Shown: positions 42,634 to 51,873, counted from the stretch's first letter. The stretch is 64,000 nucleotides of DNA from Paenibacillus sp. W2I17 (GCF_030815985.1 NZ_JAUSXM010000001.1:6696001-6760000); one strand, 5' to 3'. Numbers and translations are program-made. Notes: a model not told the origin generated them from the sequence alone.

Positions 42634-43905
42634 ATGAAGCGTAGACATCAGGTTGTTTTATTCGCGGTATTGCTGCTTTCGTTAACGATCTTGTCACCGA
42701 GTTTTGACTTTGGAGGTTTGCAGCTCAATCAGGAACGCGATCAGGAAAAGGATGCTTTTCCTGGGTCTTTGTCCCGTAATGAAGATGCTCAAGCTCCGCT
42801 GGAGATTGTAGTGGCCATGTCGGATGAAGAGTTCCAAGCCTTTCAAAAGATAGGCAAAGAAGTTGCTGCTTCCCAGCTGGTAGAAATTAATCTTCGGAAT
42901 GAGAAGCCGGATACATATAAGCATGTTTTGGATCTTGAATTTTCACTAGGGGAGAACGGTGATGTTGTTCTGCTTGATAGTGAGGAAGTGCAATACTACG
43001 CCCAAAAAGGGTACCTGTATCCGTTAAACGGAACCACATTATCGAAATCACTAGGAGATACGGTTGTTGGATTACGGGGAATGACAGAGTGGAATGGTTA
43101 TCAGTGGGGAATGCCTTTTGATTTTGATCCGTACATTCTGGCTGCCCAATCTTCATTTCTGAAGAGAGCTGGTCTGGAGTCATTACCTCGAAATAAAGAT
43201 CATTGGGTCAAACTTACTCAACAAGCCATTACGGAAGGCACCCCTATAATTACAATAAACATCAATGATATGTACGGGACAAATGCATGGCTGAATCATT
43301 TGGAACCGAGAATGGCACCAGATCAAGTTAAACGAACACAAATAGATTCGCAAACGGGAGATCTTCAGCAGGGGATTCAGTTGATGAATCAGATTCAGCC
43401 CCTTATTAGGCTTGATTCTACCAATTCGGGGTTCTCTCCGACTGCTGACCAGAACGACACACCGATGGTTGTATCATTGTTATCTCAATTATTAAGTGCA
43501 GATCAAGCGAGTACTGTTGATAAAGATTCTTTGGAGCGGATTTCTTTCGAAACCTTGGAAACTGTAAAATCCAGAAGCCTCGTCATTACTGCAGGTTCGG
43601 TTGAGGCTGAGGAGGCCAGTAGATGGATTGAAGGAATGACGTCCGCTACGACACAGCTGAAATGGTACCATCAGGTTAACCGGTTGCCCGCAAAGCAACA
43701 GGAACTGGATTTGGAGTCTGAGAAACTCGTTGGACGTTACGACATGACAAAGGGACAATCCTGGTTCCCGACCACCCAAGATGTCCCCGCTGCAACGATC
43801 GAAAGTCATGCTCTAATAACTCGTTTTCATCAAAAAGTACAACAATTCTTAAAGGGAGAAATTACAGCGAATCAATACGTAGACAGTATTAGAACGACGA
43901 ATTAA
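42634..43905 (+). CDS. Orphan extracellular solute-binding-like protein
   Basis: 423-aa secreted protein. An N-terminal hydrophobic stretch (VVLFAVLLLSLTILSP, about residues 7-22) should direct export, but no lipobox cysteine is present, so it may stay anchored by this helix. The pattern GDVVLLDSEEVQYYAQKGYLYPLN, then WNGYQWGMPFDFDPYILAAQSSFLKRAGL, is that of family 1 ABC solute-binding proteins. No permease or ATPase genes are near. GGGAGGGAAG at 42621-42630 precedes the ATG. A dispersed repeat lies directly behind. Ligand unknown; transport or sensing roles both possible. Confidence 0.65.
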   Translation: MKRRHQVVLFAVLLLSLTILSPSFDFGGLQLNQERDQEKDAFPGSLSRNEDAQAPLEIVVAMSDEEFQAFQKIGKEVAASQLVEINLRNEKPDTYKHVLDLEFSLGENGDVVLLDSEEVQYYAQKGYLYPLNGTTLSKSLGDTVVGLRGMTEWNGYQWGMPFDFDPYILAAQSSFLKRAGLESLPRNKDHWVKLTQQAITEGTPIITININDMYGTNAWLNHLEPRMAPDQVKRTQIDSQTGDLQQGIQLMNQIQPLIRLDSTNSGFSPTADQNDTPMVVSLLSQLLSADQASTVDKDSLERISFETLETVKSRSLVITAGSVEAEEASRWIEGMTSATTQLKWYHQVNRLPAKQQELDLESEKLVGRYDMTKGQSWFPTTQDVPAATIESHALITRFHQKVQQFLKGEITANQYVDSIRTTN

Positions 43906-43910
43906 CTTTA

Positions 43911-44003
43911 AGTTCGTGTTCAAAAAGTCTGGATTTCAACTTCGATGCTGATGATGTCACAAGGCATCCTTCGTAATCAGAAGCGGACTTTTTGAACAAA
44001 CTC
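43911..44003. repeat. Dispersed palindromic element, short variant (MITE-like)
   Basis: 93-bp copy of the element at 9558-9738, lacking its central ~86 bp. Terminal inverted repeats are exact over 12 bp: GTTCAAAAAGTC (43917-43928) and GACTTTTTGAAC (43986-43997). Sits between a plus-strand and a minus-strand gene that converge here, so it could also serve both as a terminator. Confidence 0.75.
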
Positions 44004-44004
44004 T

Positions 44005-45084
44005 TTAAAAGGATATAGCTAGTTTTACTTCCAGTACGCCTTCACTTGTTGAAACATCAGTTGCTTTGACAAACGACAGGATTTTCTGCGGATAGAACCC
44101 AAGGTCAAATTCTCTTTCCAGCATTCGGCGAGTAGTATCTGGTAATTCAAGCTGGTTGAATACAAGTTTGTCCACATGAAAACGAATGGAGTTTTGAGGT
44201 TCATTTTCTACCGTATAATGTCCTTCAATGCTTAATTGCAATTGATCCCGCTGACCGGAAGCTATAATCTTATCCTGGTTAAACTGAAAGGCAAAGTCTT
44301 CAAAGATGGGATTTTGGGAACGCAGAAATGTATTAAGCTCATCCTGCCCAATTCGAATCGTATACGTTGTTCCAGTCGTGGATATACCTCCGTTTTGTTT
44401 TTGGATAAAATCGGGCAGGTTCTGCATGGCAGATGCCAATGCTTTGAAATATCGTTTCACCTCATAGATGCCGATATTCTCCCAATAAAGGGTCAGTTCA
44501 TCCATCAGTTTCTGAATCGCTGCCGCATCTCCGCTGGTGGCTATTTGGGTATCCACTTCTTTTTGCAAGGTGACTACACGTTCCCGCTGGTTTTGAAGAT
44601 TAGTCTTCATTTCGGTTAATTCTGTTGTAGCCTGACGAATCTGAGTGGAAGTCTGTTGCAGGTTGCGATAACGGTCCTGATACTTGTCCAGCACAGCCTG
44701 ATCCCGTCCGATAATAATCTGGTAATAATCATACAGTACAAACAGGTCTTTGAATGACCTGGCTCCCAGGACCGTCATGAGGAGGCTGTCGCGTTCTCCT
44801 GTGTAGTAGGACCTCACTACAGCTCCGGCCCGATCTTGCTGAATATGTATCTGCTCTTCCTGTTCCTGAAGCTGGACGGATAATGTCTCGTATTGTTGAG
44901 CCAGCTGCTCCTGCCTTTCGGCGATGCGTTCGATTTCGTGATCGATTTCAACAATGGATAGACTTTTTTGCAATATCTCACGTGTATCCTCAGGTGAAGA
45001 CTCTCCATAGGCATGGGCTAAAGGTAGCTGGAGGAATAAAATGATGCATAATATAAAGGCGGAAATGCCGTATTGACGTTTCAC
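44005..45084 (-). CDS. Secreted coiled-coil protein of unknown function
   Basis: 359-aa exported protein. Signal peptide with probable cleavage after AHA at residue 25. Residues about 45-100 and 130-180 are predicted coiled coils (EIERIAERQEQLAQQYETLS; RYRNLQQTSTQIRQATTELT), split by VRSYYTGERDSLLMTVLGARSFKDLFVLYDYY. That arrangement resembles the N-terminal regulatory coiled coil of PcsB/CwlO-type hydrolases that touch FtsEX. The C-terminal ~140 residues are beta-rich, with no NlpC/P60 or CHAP catalytic domain. A regulator of wall hydrolysis is an inference. Confidence 0.6.
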   Translation of the reverse strand: MKRQYGISAFILCIILFLQLPLAHAYGESSPEDTREILQKSLSIVEIDHEIERIAERQEQLAQQYETLSVQLQEQEEQIHIQQDRAGAVVRSYYTGERDSLLMTVLGARSFKDLFVLYDYYQIIIGRDQAVLDKYQDRYRNLQQTSTQIRQATTELTEMKTNLQNQRERVVTLQKEVDTQIATSGDAAAIQKLMDELTLYWENIGIYEVKRYFKALASAMQNLPDFIQKQNGGISTTGTTYTIRIGQDELNTFLRSQNPIFEDFAFQFNQDKIIASGQRDQLQLSIEGHYTVENEPQNSIRFHVDKLVFNQLELPDTTRRMLEREFDLGFYPQKILSFVKATDVSTSEGVLEVKLAISF

Positions 45085-45268
45085 CGATCCATTCTCCTTT
45101 CCACTTCTTAAATGACAATCGTACAGGCTTGTTGTCTTCCAGACAATATATGAAACAAATACGTGAAATATCCTTAGTGGTTACATAACACCATGAACAT
45201 TCATTTAATCTGAACACAACAAAAAAGCAACCCGACAGATATCGGATCACTTTGATGCTGCAGGTGGA

Positions 45269-45505
45269 TTAGAGCGGCAACCCCATTTCGAATACGGTCC
45301 AGTAGCTGAACCCCGTGAATGTTACGATCATATAACCCCAGAAGAGCAATATGTACGTTCGCTCGGTAAATTTCAAGTATCCCAAAATGACAAAAAACGC
45401 AGTCTGCAGGAAAAAAAGCAAAGCCATTTCGACCAGATCTCCCGCAAAAGCCATCAGGCCAATTGCAAGCGTGAAGAACCCGAGTACCCGAAACATGCGT
45501 GCCAC
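45269..45505 (-). CDS. DUF2626-family small membrane protein (YqgY-like)
   Basis: 78-aa protein with three hydrophobic helices (LGFFTLAIGLMAFAG, MALLFFLQTAFFVILGYL, TYILLFWGYMIVTFTGFSY). The pattern MFRVLGF..., ALLFFLQTAFFVILGYLKFTERTYI matches DUF2626. GTG at 45505 is chosen because AGGAGGA is perfectly placed before it on the minus strand; the frame is open 26 codons further upstream but passes through that site. Function unknown. Confidence 0.75.
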   Translation of the reverse strand: MARMFRVLGFFTLAIGLMAFAGDLVEMALLFFLQTAFFVILGYLKFTERTYILLFWGYMIVTFTGFSYWTVFEMGLPL

Positions 45506-45819
45506 GGTAAATCCTCCTCTCCTAAGTACGTTCATAGATTGTCTACACAACATTATACCGGGAAAGGAAAAACGTGTAAACAAATTTGGATATGAAAGCG
45601 AATTCTTTTTTTGCTCAAAGTAAGTATAGAGGGATATGTTTTACGTATGTCACGTATGAGCAAGCCTGAATGTGGAAATACATTTTAGTATGAAATCAAT
45701 TCTATGAACTCTATGAGAGGCATAAGAATGAATGAAGCAGCTTTTATACCTAATTCACATACCGGGCTTCCGGTAATGCGGACGGTTATTTTAGGATGTT
45801 GTTAGGAGGGTATTATAGC

Positions 45820-46470
45820 ATGACTGCAGTGAGACAGGATGCTTGGAGTACAGAGGACGATTTGATATTGGCTGAGGTTACTTTGCGTCATATTCGGGAA
45901 GGCAGTACACAATTGGCCGCTTTTGAAGAGGTGGGCGAAAAAATAGGCAGAACATCTGCCGCATGCGGTTTTCGCTGGAACAGTTGTGTACGTAAAAAGT
46001 ATGATTCTGCCATCAGTAACGCCAAGGCACAACGACAAAAACGAAGTTATCTCAGAAAGCAGCCAGCTATGCTCGGACCGCAGGTTGCAGCACTGTCTAC
46101 ACTGGACACTGAAGAACATCTGTACAAATCAGATGGGATCTCAGACGATTCATTATCGATGGATGCAGTAATCCGCTTCCTGCGACAATGGAAGGGAACA
46201 GTGCAGGAGAGTAATCGTCAACTCAAGATGCTGGAGAAGGAGCTTCGGGAGAAAGAAGATGAATTGCTTGAACTACGTCTTGAGAATGACCGTCTCTCCA
46301 AGGAAGTGAATGAAGTACAGACGGATTACCGTGTGGTGAATGACGACTACAAAGCTTTGATTCAGATTATGGATCGGGCTCGCAGACTCGCATTTTTGTC
46401 CGAAGAAGAAGAGGAACTTAAGACACGTTTCAAGATGGATGCCAACGGGAATCTGGAACGAATTGAATAA
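45820..46470 (+). CDS. RsfA/GerR-type sporulation transcription factor
   Basis: 216-aa regulator. A Myb/SANT-like DNA-binding domain is at about residues 1-60 (DAWSTEDDLILAEVTLRHI ... IGRTSAACGFRWNSCVRKKY), followed by a basic linker and a long coiled coil at about 130-185. RsfA and GerR (YlbO) are paralogues active in prespore and mother cell. Position just before panE matches ylbO/gerR in B. subtilis, so GerR is the better guess. ATG 45820 follows TTAGGAGGG at 45802-45810. Confidence 0.82.
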   Translation: MTAVRQDAWSTEDDLILAEVTLRHIREGSTQLAAFEEVGEKIGRTSAACGFRWNSCVRKKYDSAISNAKAQRQKRSYLRKQPAMLGPQVAALSTLDTEEHLYKSDGISDDSLSMDAVIRFLRQWKGTVQESNRQLKMLEKELREKEDELLELRLENDRLSKEVNEVQTDYRVVNDDYKALIQIMDRARRLAFLSEEEEELKTRFKMDANGNLERIE

Positions 46471-46506
46471 CAAATTCAGACATTTGATTGGTGAAAGTCA
46501 GGTATG

Positions 46507-46552
46507 AACCCGCCACACCTCCGTTACACAACGGCAGGTATGACGGGTTTTT
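46507..46552 (+). terminator. Terminator after the gerR-like gene
   Basis: AACCCG (46507-46512) / CGGGTT (46544-46549) outer stem with CCGTT..AACGG inside; T-run at 46548-46552. Confidence 0.7.
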
Positions 46553-46620
46553 AGTTTGGTGTTTTTGTTCTATTATAGATAATAGAAGAGTAACTACTGA
46601 AGCGGAGAGGAGTGCATCAT

Positions 46621-47580
46621 ATGATCATTGACATCGTAGGAGCGGGGGCACTGGGTCTTTTGTATGGCGGGAAACTCCTGGCGTCAGGTAACCAGGTCAG
46701 ATTTTGGACGAGAACAACTGCTCAGGCAGACCTCCTCAGCCATGATGGAGTAACCATTGTGGAACAAGACGAGGAAATACATATTCTACCGGATCAAATA
46801 CAGGCGAAACCAATAAGTAAGCTGACGGACACATGGAAGAACACACCAGGAGAATGGTTACTGCTCATGGTTAAGCAGACAAGCATTGATGATTTCATTC
46901 ATGAGATTAGTCCATTACAAGATCATGTGTTGAATATCGCTTGTTTTCAAAATGGGGTGGGCCATCTGGAGAAACTTCAAGCAGCTTTCCCAAAGTCGCT
47001 TCTGTGTAGTGCGGTTACAACAGAAGGTGCGAAGCGTACACAAAGTCAGGTGATTCGTGCAGGTACAGGTGAAACCAGGCTGGGGAGGTACAACATACAT
47101 ATAGTAGCTTCTACCTCTATAGAGGAGAAGAGAACATTTACTCTGTCGGGATCGTTGCAGCAGGCAGGATTTGACTGTACAGTGTCGAATGAAATCGATA
47201 AGCTGATATACAGGAAACTATTGATTAATGCAGTCATTAACCCGCTTACAGCACTATGGCGAATCCCTAATGGAGACTTGATCGTCAAGGAAGAACGAAA
47301 GAGGTTAATGCGTCAGTTATATGATGAAGTATTGTTAATCTACTCTGCAAGTGGAATATGTTTGGATCAGGATATGTGGGATCAACTGATATCGGTCTGT
47401 CGTTCTACTGCCACGAATACTTCCTCCATGCTTGCAGATGTTCTGGCTGGACGTGGTACAGAAGTGAGGTCAATTAACGGTCATATTGTAAGGATGGCAC
47501 AGAAGTTGGACCTTGTTGCACCTACACATGAAATACTGCTTCATCTGATTGAAGGAATGCAACCGGAAGGAGTGAATTAA
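46621..47580 (+). CDS. panE: 2-dehydropantoate 2-reductase (ketopantoate reductase)
   Basis: 319-aa NADPH-dependent enzyme making pantoate for pantothenate and CoA. The Rossmann motif is at the N-terminus (IVGAGALGLLYGGKLLASG). The catalytic lysine lies in RKLLINAVINPLTALWRIPNG (K-x2-x-N-x3-N). ATG 46621 is preferred after GGAGAGGAG (46603-46611); an in-frame GTG at 46612 overlaps that site. It is coupled to the following DUF3397 gene by a TAATG overlap. Confidence 0.93.
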   Translation: MIIDIVGAGALGLLYGGKLLASGNQVRFWTRTTAQADLLSHDGVTIVEQDEEIHILPDQIQAKPISKLTDTWKNTPGEWLLLMVKQTSIDDFIHEISPLQDHVLNIACFQNGVGHLEKLQAAFPKSLLCSAVTTEGAKRTQSQVIRAGTGETRLGRYNIHIVASTSIEEKRTFTLSGSLQQAGFDCTVSNEIDKLIYRKLLINAVINPLTALWRIPNGDLIVKEERKRLMRQLYDEVLLIYSASGICLDQDMWDQLISVCRSTATNTSSMLADVLAGRGTEVRSINGHIVRMAQKLDLVAPTHEILLHLIEGMQPEGVN

Positions 47581-47954
47581 TGGGACTTTTTATTGTGTTG
47601 AGCATATTGCCCTTTTTTCCGTTCTTTCTTGTCTATTGGGGCATGTACGTATGGAAAAAAGACAAACGGAACGCCATGCGGATGGCAATGGATGTAACCA
47701 CTTTTTTTCTTGTTTTTTCAGTATCGGCGTTATTCAATTTAACATTTGATTCGAATTTTGGTTTTTATCTGACACTATTACTCATACTACTAGCACTTGG
47801 ATTCATCGGAGGCGCGCAAAATCGACTAAAGGGGAAGGTCGATGGGGGTAGAATGTTCCGGGCCGTATGGCGCATGGCCTTCATCATTATGAGTTTTGGG
47901 TATATTTTGTTTACTTTATTTGGATTATTTAGATACTTCATGAAACAGATGTGA
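47580..47954 (+). CDS. DUF3397-family membrane protein
   Basis: 124-aa protein with four membrane helices and short loops (FPFFLVYWGMYVWKKDKRNAM and FGFYLTLLLILLALGFIGGAQ are recognisable). The family occurs in Bacillota close to the dcw cluster; function not known. It starts one base inside the panE stop codon, so the two are co-translated. A strong A/T-rich terminator follows. Confidence 0.78.
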   Translation: MGLFIVLSILPFFPFFLVYWGMYVWKKDKRNAMRMAMDVTTFFLVFSVSALFNLTFDSNFGFYLTLLLILLALGFIGGAQNRLKGKVDGGRMFRAVWRMAFIIMSFGYILFTLFGLFRYFMKQM

Positions 47955-48010
47955 GGTTACATAACGCGAAAGAGGCGAAATATGTGTCGATTTTGTCGAA
48001 AACTGAAAAA

Positions 48011-48047
48011 AACATTACTTTCTGAAAAAGTAATGTAGATTTTTTTG
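48011..48047 (+). terminator. Terminator between the panE unit and oppA
   Basis: ACATTACTT (48012-48020) / AAGTAATGT (48028-48036), then seven T from 48040. TATAAT at 48059-48064 just beyond is probably part of the oppA promoter, but I could not pair it with a convincing -35. Confidence 0.8.
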
Positions 48048-48107
48048 ACCGGTGGTTGTATAATCTATAAACATATAAACCATATCAATTTAGGGGGAAC
48101 GTGTTAG

Positions 48108-49805
48108 ATGAAAAGGAAAAGTCTATTAGTCCTTTTGACGCTGATTTTGGCGTTCGGTACCGTACTTGCAGCGTGCGGATCGAAAAACGAAGGCACAGGT
48201 AACACCGATACTGGTTCTGCAAGCGAAGGAAATGGTCTTGCTAAAGATCAAATTCTGAAAATCAACCTGTCAGCTGAACCTCCTACGTTGGACCCGGCTC
48301 AAGCAAAAGACAGCCAAACCAACACAGTTCTGAAATTCTTGTACGAAGGTCTTGTACGCATCGATGCTGATGGTAAAGAACAAGCGGGCGTAGCTAAAGA
48401 CTGGAAAATTTCCGAAGATGGTTTGAAATATGTTTTCAACCTGAACCCGGATGCTAAATGGAGCAACGGTGATGCAATCACTGCCGAAGACTTTGTTCGT
48501 TCTTGGGAACGTGCTTTGAAACCGGAAACAGCTTCTCCATATGCATACCAATTGTACTATATTAAAGGCGCTGAAGGTTACAACCTCAGCAAAGATGAAA
48601 CATACAAAGGTACTAAAGTCACAGATTTCTCACAAGTAGGCGTTAAAGCTACTGATGAACACACATTGGAAGTAACGTTGGAAAACCCAACACCTTACTT
48701 CTTGGGTCTGACAGCATTCTACACGTACTACCCAGTACATGCATCTGCTGACACCAATGACAAATTCTTCACAGACTACAAAAACATGATCGTTAACGGA
48801 CCATTTGTAATGGATCAATACTCTAAAGGTCAAAAAATTGTTGTGAAGAAAAACGATGGTTACCATGCAGCTGCCGATATTAAATTGGCTCAAATCGATA
48901 TGTCTCTGACGAACAGCAGTGCTTCCGAACTGCAAGCTTACAAATCAGGACAATTGGACTACACTGGTGCACCTAACGGTGAAATTCCATCCGACCAAAT
49001 TCCTTCTGTAAAAGCGGAATTGCCGGACGAGTTCAAAGCTACTGGTATTGCAAGTACGTACTACTACCAGTTCAACGTAAACGAAGCACCATTTAACAAC
49101 GTTAAAATCCGTAAAGCATTTGCAATGGCAATTCAGCGTCAGCTGATTGTTGACAAAGTTACACAAGGTGGACAAATTCCAGCATTCGGCTTTGTACCTC
49201 CAGGTATCCGTGGTGAAAACGGCGAATTCCGTGATGAGCACAAAGACGATTACTTCACAGAAAATGTGGAAGAAGCTAAAGCATTGCTTGCTGAAGGTAT
49301 GAAAGAAGAAGGTTACACAACATTGCCAGCTGTTACGTTGATCTACAACACTAGTGATGGTCACGCGAAAATCGCTTTGGCGGTTGCTGACATGTGGAAA
49401 CAAAATCTTGGTGTTGATGTGAAAACAGAAAACCAAGAGTGGGGCGTATTCCTTGAGAACCGTCAAAACCAAAACTTCCAAGTAGCTCGTGCAGGTTGGT
49501 CTGCTGACTACAACGATCCATACAACTTCTTGGAAATGTGGACTACTGGAAACACAAACAATGATTCCAAATTCAGCAACGAACAGTATGACAAAGATGT
49601 TAAAGAAACTGTAAAATCTGCTGATCCAGCTACACGTATGGCTGCATTTGCAGACGCTGAGAAAATCCTGATTCAAGATGAAATGGGCGTTATGCCAATC
49701 TATTATTACACTAACGTATCTTTGACTAAGCCTTACCTGAAAGGTGTACAACTTGATTTCAGTGGAGCTATTGACTACACTCGTGCATATCTGGAAGAGA
49801 AATAA
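48108..49805 (+). CDS. oppA: Oligopeptide ABC transporter substrate-binding lipoprotein
   Basis: 565-aa family 5 solute-binding protein. The signal peptide ends at lipobox LAAC with C23 lipidated, followed by a Gly/Ser/Thr-rich linker. The mature part starts INLSAEPPTLDPAQAKDSQT, the OppA entry motif, and includes VARAGWSADYNDPYNFLEMW. It captures peptides outside the cell for the permease encoded downstream. Codon use is strongly biased (many AAA, GAA, GTA), fitting high expression. AGGGGGAACG precedes ATG 48108. An attenuating hairpin separates it from oppB. Confidence 0.95.
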   Translation: MKRKSLLVLLTLILAFGTVLAACGSKNEGTGNTDTGSASEGNGLAKDQILKINLSAEPPTLDPAQAKDSQTNTVLKFLYEGLVRIDADGKEQAGVAKDWKISEDGLKYVFNLNPDAKWSNGDAITAEDFVRSWERALKPETASPYAYQLYYIKGAEGYNLSKDETYKGTKVTDFSQVGVKATDEHTLEVTLENPTPYFLGLTAFYTYYPVHASADTNDKFFTDYKNMIVNGPFVMDQYSKGQKIVVKKNDGYHAAADIKLAQIDMSLTNSSASELQAYKSGQLDYTGAPNGEIPSDQIPSVKAELPDEFKATGIASTYYYQFNVNEAPFNNVKIRKAFAMAIQRQLIVDKVTQGGQIPAFGFVPPGIRGENGEFRDEHKDDYFTENVEEAKALLAEGMKEEGYTTLPAVTLIYNTSDGHAKIALAVADMWKQNLGVDVKTENQEWGVFLENRQNQNFQVARAGWSADYNDPYNFLEMWTTGNTNNDSKFSNEQYDKDVKETVKSADPATRMAAFADAEKILIQDEMGVMPIYYYTNVSLTKPYLKGVQLDFSGAIDYTRAYLEEK

Positions 49806-49832
49806 GTTGTTCTGAAGTCTAATATGAATACT

Positions 49833-49875
49833 TCGGGATATATATGTGGAATTCCATATATATCCCGATTTTTTG
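49833..49875 (+). terminator. Strong hairpin between oppA and oppB (attenuator)
   Basis: Perfect 14-bp arms TCGGGATATATATG (49833-49846) / CATATATATCCCGA (49855-49868) then six T. Probably ends most transcripts after oppA while allowing read-through into oppBC-DF, so binding protein exceeds permease. Confidence 0.88.
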
Positions 49876-49994
49876 TATGTGCACCGATTTTCCTTATAAT
49901 TCTTGAAATTTCCGATAAATGGATTGGACTTTATTTCTGTCTAATTCTACAATCGATTTGTATACAAAATATTGTTTGTGGAGGTGTGCAAGGG

Positions 49995-50927
49995 TTGGTT
50001 AAGTATGTGTTGAAAAAACTATTATTTATGCTGCTATCGCTTTTCATACTCGCATCTGCAACCTTCTTCCTGATGAAGGCTATTCCGGGTGACCCTTTTA
50101 CATCCGAGAAAAAAGTATCGCCTGAAATTCGGGTTTTGCTGGAACAGAAGTATGGATTGGACAAACCGATGTATGAACAATACCTGAAGTATATGGGTGG
50201 AATCCTTAAGGGAGATTTCGGAGTCTCAATGAAATATCTCAATCGAGATGTAGCCGGAATGATCGGCGAAACATTCACTGCTTCGCTGAAGCTTGGAGTG
50301 TTTGCAATTGTTATCTCCATTATCGTGGGTGTTTTGCTGGGGCTTATTGCTGCAGTTTACCATCGTAAACTCATTGATGATATCACGATGATCCTCGCTG
50401 TCATAGGTATAGCTGTTCCGAGCTTCTTGCTTGCGTCACTATTGCAGTATCTCTTTGCTACTAAATTAGGCTGGTTTAACGTTATGGGCTTTGATGGTCC
50501 ATTGGATTACGTTCTTCCGGTTGCGGCGCTATCTGCATCTCCGATTGCTTTTATCGCTCGTTTGACGCGTTCGAGCATGCTTGAAGTCTTACATGCAGAT
50601 TATATCAAAACAGCTAAAGCCAAAGGTCTGAAATGGCCTGCAATTATGTTTAAACACGTTGTAAGAAACGGTATTCTACCGGTAGTAACTTATGTTGGTC
50701 CAATGACAGCGAATATCATCACAGGTTCCGTTGTAATTGAACAGATCTTTAACATCGGGGGAATTGGTAAAGTATTCGTAGAGAGTATCACAAACCGTGA
50801 TTACACTATGATCATGGGGATTACAATTTTCTATGGTATCCTCCTGATGTTGGCTCGTTTCTTTACGGATATCGCTTACGTGCTGATTGATCCTAGAATT
50901 AAGCTGGAAAGCCGGAAGGGGGCATAA
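49995..50927 (+). CDS. oppB: Oligopeptide ABC transporter permease OppB
   Basis: 310-aa inner-membrane permease with six helices. The N-terminal helix is VLKKLLFMLLSLFILASATF; the GDPF segment, the dileucine-like EAA loop (ADYIKTAKAKGLKWPAIMFKHVVRN, residues about 195-220) and IEQIFNIGGIGKVFVESI are classic OppB/DppB. The start is TTG at 49995 after GGAGGTG (49980-49986); the frame is open 57 codons farther but those run through the terminator hairpin and do not resemble the family. Confidence 0.94.
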   Translation: MVKYVLKKLLFMLLSLFILASATFFLMKAIPGDPFTSEKKVSPEIRVLLEQKYGLDKPMYEQYLKYMGGILKGDFGVSMKYLNRDVAGMIGETFTASLKLGVFAIVISIIVGVLLGLIAAVYHRKLIDDITMILAVIGIAVPSFLLASLLQYLFATKLGWFNVMGFDGPLDYVLPVAALSASPIAFIARLTRSSMLEVLHADYIKTAKAKGLKWPAIMFKHVVRNGILPVVTYVGPMTANIITGSVVIEQIFNIGGIGKVFVESITNRDYTMIMGITIFYGILLMLARFFTDIAYVLIDPRIKLESRKGA

Positions 50928-50929
50928 CG

Positions 50930-51856
50930 TTGTCTGGCACGAATAATAAAAAGAATGAAACGGCGAACACGAACCTGACTAGTCAGGCAGCGGTTAAACC
51001 GCAAGAAAGTGTATCCCTTTTTAAAGATGCCATGTACAGACTTGCAACCAATAAGGCTGCTATGATAAGTCTGGGTGTATTGGTTCTTGTCGTGATTTTC
51101 TCTTTGATTGGTCCAACTTCTTTGTTTACAAGTTATAATTATTATTCCAATGATTTGTTGAATGCCAATGCAGCGCCGAGTGCGGAGCACTGGTTCGGTA
51201 CGGACGAGCTTGGTCGTGACGTGTGGGTAAGAACTTGGGTAGGAGCACGTGTATCCCTTACTGTAGGTCTGGCCGCAGCCTTGATTGACCTTGTTATCGG
51301 GGTTATTTATGGAGCGATCATGGGTTTCTACGGTGGACGTGTAGATGGAATTATGAACAAGTTTTCCGAAATCCTCTACTCCTTGCCGTACATGCTTGTT
51401 GTAATTTTGTTGCTGGTTGTACTGGAACCAAGTCTGACAACGATTATCATTGCCCTCACCATCACAGGCTGGATCAGCATGTCATGGATTGTGCGTGGTG
51501 AGATTATGCAACTCAAAAACAGAGACTTTATTCTTGCTGCAAGGTCCATGGGAGCAAGCACAGGGCGTCAATTGTTCCGTCATTTGCTGCCCAATGCAAT
51601 AGGACCGATTCTTGTAACATTGACATTGTCTATTCCAAATGCAATCTTTGCCGAAGCGTTCCTGAGCTTCCTTGGATTGGGTGTATCTGCACCAAGATCT
51701 TCACTTGGTTCTATGATCAATGATGCACTTACTGGCTGGACGCTATTCCCGTGGCGGATGTGGTTCCCAGCAGGTCTGATGGTTCTTACAATGCTTGCAT
51801 TTAACTTGCTCGGAGACGGTCTGCGTGACGCACTCGATCCGAAATTACGTAAATAG
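50930..51856 (+). CDS. oppC: Oligopeptide ABC transporter permease OppC
   Basis: 308-aa permease. After a 40-residue hydrophilic lead, six helices follow. HWFGTDELGRDVWVRTWVGARVSL and the EAA loop RDFILAARSMGASTGRQLFRHLLPN are diagnostic of the OppC/DppC family. The start is TTG 50930, two bases after the oppB stop, with GGAAGGGGGC inside oppB as ribosome binding site. Pairs with OppB to form the pore. Confidence 0.95.
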   Translation: MSGTNNKKNETANTNLTSQAAVKPQESVSLFKDAMYRLATNKAAMISLGVLVLVVIFSLIGPTSLFTSYNYYSNDLLNANAAPSAEHWFGTDELGRDVWVRTWVGARVSLTVGLAAALIDLVIGVIYGAIMGFYGGRVDGIMNKFSEILYSLPYMLVVILLLVVLEPSLTTIIIALTITGWISMSWIVRGEIMQLKNRDFILAARSMGASTGRQLFRHLLPNAIGPILVTLTLSIPNAIFAEAFLSFLGLGVSAPRSSLGSMINDALTGWTLFPWRMWFPAGLMVLTMLAFNLLGDGLRDALDPKLRK

Positions 51857-51873
51857 AAATAGGGGGTGGGATT

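Noticed and set aside
47983..48010. CodY-like box (ATTTTGTCGAAAA) upstream of oppA
   Set aside because: Close to AATTTTCWGAAAATT but with one extra central base and weak flanks; not enough to call an operator.
48045..48064. TTGACC plus TATAAT before oppA as a SigA promoter
   Set aside because: The two boxes are only 8 bp apart, which is not a workable spacing; only the TATAAT may be real.
48945..49751. 268-codon minus-strand open frame
   Set aside because: Antisense to oppA. Arises from the A-rich third positions of the highly biased oppA codons.
49824..49994. 57-codon N-terminal extension of oppB
   Set aside because: Runs through the terminator hairpin and the ribosome binding site; TTG 49995 has the proper upstream GGAGGTG.
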